DNA from: Candidatus Mcinerneyibacteriota bacterium
GTDB lineage: Bacteria > AUK180 > JAQVHJ01
DNA length: 5,509 bases
Direction: 5' to 3'
NCBI GenBank assembly: GCA_030630935.1
Contig: DAOVMD010000232.1
Location: forward strand, 1 to 5,509
The position numbers and the translations under genes were made by a program. The notes under the pieces were generated by a model, which saw nothing but the letters and a program-made list of their open reading frames with translations, made no database searches and was not told the DNA's origin. Every line of letters starts with the position of its first letter. The first letter of the stretch is position 1. Shown piece after piece: positions 3,994 to 5,509 of the stretch.

Positions 3994-5112
3994 TTAATAA
4001 TTTCTCCAGTCATACTTTTTAGGAATTTTGGGAAGAATTTTTTCCTTAAATCGATTCAAGTTTGTTCTTGAAAGAATATCATTATGTTGAAGGATTCCAA
4101 CTATAATTGATGGATGCACTTTGTATTTTTCTTTACACATTAATATTTTTAATTTAGAAATATACTTTGTGTTTGATCTGAAGAAGTTCATTATAGCTTT
4201 TTCTTTTAGAAGACTTAGAGCTTTTGCATTTGACTCAGATTCCTTATGTGTATTAATCTCTTTGATATTATCAATGAAAAAAGTTTCTTTTTTATTCAGG
4301 TGCAATAACACGTGTGCTAATTCATGAGCCATTGTGAACCAAAAATTATCCAATCGATTATATCTTCCGGTATATACTATAACCTTATTCACACCTTCTG
4401 TATAAACAGCCCCGTCAATATAAGTTTTTTGCAGGTGCGGTAATACTAAGAATTTTATTCCAGCTTGATTCAAGTCTTCAAGAAATTGCTGCACACCATT
4501 ACTTTCAATAGTATAATAATTGAAATCCTTAATAATTTCTTTTAATCTTCGATTAGAGTATTTGCCTACCTTTATTTTCTTCGAAATCTTCTTTGCCATG
4601 TTTAACCAGGTTAATGTGAAATAAAGATTGAACTGATTGTAAGCGGTGGATTTTCTCAAACTTGGTATTAATTTTTTATCCAAAAACTTAAAATCCAGTG
4701 CTTTAATACCCCAAAATTTTTTAACTATCCGGATTAGGTCTTTGGTGTCAGAAAAATCAGGGATCCAACCTTTCTTTATCATCTCCATTATGGGCATATA
4801 TTGATAAATATATGACCGAATCTCTGCCGACCTCGCTTTTTTATTCTCCTTCTCCAAACCCAAACGAAACAAAGTATCTAAGTTTATCCAATATTCTGTT
4901 GACTGTCCAAAAATCTTTCCCAATGCCTGGGCTACATCGAATGTTATGTGTTGCTTGTTATTTAAGATTAAACTTACATGTTTGGGATCCAGCATTAGAA
5001 TCAAAGATAAATCACCCTGAGTCCAACCTCTATACTCGAGCTCATCTTTTATGAAATCCCCCGGACCAATATTTTTCATCTTATCTAAACTTGAAATCAT
5101 TTTAGTCTCCAT
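3994..5112 (-). CDS. HigA-type XRE regulator fused to an ImmA/IrrE-type metallopeptidase domain
   Basis: This is a 372-residue protein. Residues about 16-79 are a helix-turn-helix domain of the HigA antitoxin/XRE type (GPGDFIKDELEYRGWTQGDL, then VSLILNNKQHITFDVAQAL). Residues about 215-340 match ImmA/IrrE peptidases. The zinc motif is MAHELAHVLLH, with ligands H263 and H267 and catalytic E264. The region ESESNA (291-296) probably supplies the third ligand. The ending HPSIIVGILQH (333-343) is usual for this two-domain family. Such proteins typically act as antitoxins or as DNA-binding sensors that cleave a partner repressor. No toxin gene lies beside it, although higB is usually directly upstream. 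The start is uncertain. The first ATG (5112) lacks a nearby Shine-Dalgarno, whereas the ATG at 5100 has GGAG six bases upstream, giving 368 residues. Confidence 0.9.
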   Translation of the reverse strand: METKMISSLDKMKNIGPGDFIKDELEYRGWTQGDLSLILMLDPKHVSLILNNKQHITFDVAQALGKIFGQSTEYWINLDTLFRLGLEKENKKARSAEIRSYIYQYMPIMEMIKKGWIPDFSDTKDLIRIVKKFWGIKALDFKFLDKKLIPSLRKSTAYNQFNLYFTLTWLNMAKKISKKIKVGKYSNRRLKEIIKDFNYYTIESNGVQQFLEDLNQAGIKFLVLPHLQKTYIDGAVYTEGVNKVIVYTGRYNRLDNFWFTMAHELAHVLLHLNKKETFFIDNIKEINTHKESESNAKALSLLKEKAIMNFFRSNTKYISKLKILMCKEKYKVHPSIIVGILQHNDILSRTNLNRFKEKILPKIPKKYDWRNY

Positions 5113-5120
5113 AATGTTTT

Positions 5121-5143
5121 GAGATTTGAATAATAGAAATCTC
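5121..5143 (-). promoter_or_regulatory. Inverted repeat in front of the HigA/ImmA start
   Basis: GAGATTT (5121-5127) and AAATCTC (5137-5143) form a perfect 7-bp dyad with a 9-base centre, ending 9 bases before the first ATG. On the minus strand its left arm overlaps an AGGAGAG purine run (5147-5141), which is too far from either ATG to serve as a normal ribosome binding site. It could be an autoregulatory operator, common for HigA-type proteins, or a leader hairpin. I see no convincing -35/-10 pair for this gene. Confidence 0.4.
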
Positions 5144-5196
5144 TCCTATTGTTTGTTCCGTTACTGTTAAATATTTATTCACAGAAACCTGTTATT

Positions 5197-5213
5197 TATC
5201 GAATAATACGATA
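5197..5213. promoter_or_regulatory. Short dyad upstream of the HigA/ImmA gene
   Basis: TATCG (5197-5201) and CGATA (5209-5213) are inverted around AATAATA. The minus-strand core TCGTATTATTCGA resembles TCGTATATACGA at the centre of the 3896-3917 palindrome. This makes it a weak candidate for a second site of the same regulator. Confidence 0.25.
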
Positions 5214-5282
5214 TTTACAGGACTTTCAGTTTCCTCCCCCCCATTTGCCTGTCTTAATGGAGTTTACAAATAAAAAATTAAC

Positions 5283-5300
5283 CACTGAACACACTGAACA
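5283..5300. repeat. Tandem CACTGAACA repeat
   Basis: CACTGAACA occurs twice in direct tandem (5283-5291 and 5292-5300). A related string, GGACACTGAGAACACGGAGG, appears at 5405-5424. Strings of this kind are familiar intergenic low-complexity repeats in some environmental bacteria and archaea and do not code for protein. Confidence 0.7.
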
Positions 5301-5376
5301 CACCGCTATATTATAAATTGCAATATACTTGTTTAAATTTGGAGATACTTATAACACAACCGAATGTAAAATTTTC

Positions 5377-5407
5377 ACCACCCCGAAAAAACGGGGTAAA
5401 CTCTGGA
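5377..5407. repeat. Hairpin repeat, copy A
   Basis: The unit ACCACCCCGA...CGGGGTAAACTCTGGA contains a perfect stem ACCCCG (5380-5385) with CGGGGT (5392-5397) around six A. It is paired with copy B at 5460-5493, about 80 bases on, in the same orientation. Confidence 0.7.
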
Positions 5408-5459
5408 CACTGAGAACACGGAGGAAAACAAATAAAAACAAAAGAAAAAGAATTTTTTA

Positions 5460-5493
5460 ACCACCCCGAAGTGAATTCGGGGTAAATTCTGGA
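5460..5493. repeat. Hairpin repeat, copy B
   Basis: The stem is longer than in copy A: ACCCCGAA (5463-5470) with TTCGGGGT (5476-5483). The same flanks are present (ACC before, AAA.TCTGGA after). The loop and inner stem differ while pairing is kept, so the hairpin rather than the exact sequence seems conserved. Confidence 0.7.
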
Positions 5494-5509
5494 TTAAGCA
5501 TGCTGCGAC

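Larger units (their letters stand above)
5113..5509. other. Gene-free right-hand spacer
   Basis: No credible coding frame is present on either strand. The only ATG frame with any length (5256-5315) encodes 19 residues, much of it the low-complexity TTEHTEHT. Besides the elements listed separately it holds seven C at 5236-5242 and a small dyad TATATT (5307-5312) with AATATA (5322-5327). Confidence 0.65.

Noticed and set aside
4121-4327. Plus-strand frame of 68 codons
   Set aside because: It is antisense to the metallopeptidase domain of the minus-strand gene, with no ribosome binding site or recognisable motif.
4812-5054. Plus-strand frame of 80 codons
   Set aside because: It is antisense to the helix-turn-helix region of the minus-strand gene and has no supporting signals.
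5256-5315. 19-codon ORF beginning MEFTNKK
   Set aside because: Much of it is the translated low-complexity repeat TTEHTEHT, and it has no ribosome binding site.

Overview
The window is AT-rich, with single-copy genes separated by structured, repeat-laden spacers. Textbook sigma70-type promoters, Shine-Dalgarno sites, a secreted WG-repeat protein, a pseudopilin-like protein and a HigA/ImmA-type protein all point to a bacterium. The right edge carries short low-complexity spacer repeats (a tandem CACTGAACA and paired ACCCCG/CGGGGT hairpins). From general experience I associate these with environmental, candidate-phylum-type genomes. The sequence alone does not let me name a phylum.

Layout. Positions 1-230 hold the 3' end of an ORF that enters from the left edge. 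At 258-286 there is a perfect promoter (TTGACA, 17 bp, TATAAT) driving a two-gene operon: a membrane-anchored propeller-like protein (315-1376) overlapping by ATGA with a secreted protein of twelve WG-type repeats (1373-2662). A second perfect promoter (2868-2896) drives a short membrane protein with a pseudopilin-like C-terminal half (2929-3387). A third perfect promoter (3615-3643) has a good ribosome binding site but only a five-codon ORF behind it. Positions 3690-3993 have no gene but are dense in structure: a minus-strand terminator, a minus-strand extended -10 promoter, a 14-bp inverted repeat, a 9-bp dyad and a 22-bp perfect palindrome. On the minus strand, 5112-3994 encodes an XRE/HigA-type DNA-binding domain fused to an ImmA/IrrE-type HExxH metallopeptidase domain. 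No toxin gene lies next to it. Positions 5113-5509 are gene-free, with hairpins and short repeats.

How the parts relate. Each of the three plus-strand promoters sits directly downstream of a related stretch of DNA. In the same reading frame all three stretches encode a similar C-terminal peptide (KPLLRDL..II.VFY-like), and many differences between copies are silent third-position changes. The conserved string TAATTTGACA joins a TAA to the -35 box in every copy, and in copies 2 and 3 that TAA is the stop codon of the tail. The simplest reading is a paralogous gene family whose 3' end plus promoter has been duplicated as a unit, with different genes now placed behind each promoter. The third unit has lost its gene. 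A second hidden element is a probable small minus-strand RNA of about 60 nt, with its own promoter and terminator, beyond the 3' end of the HigA/ImmA gene and converging on the third promoter.
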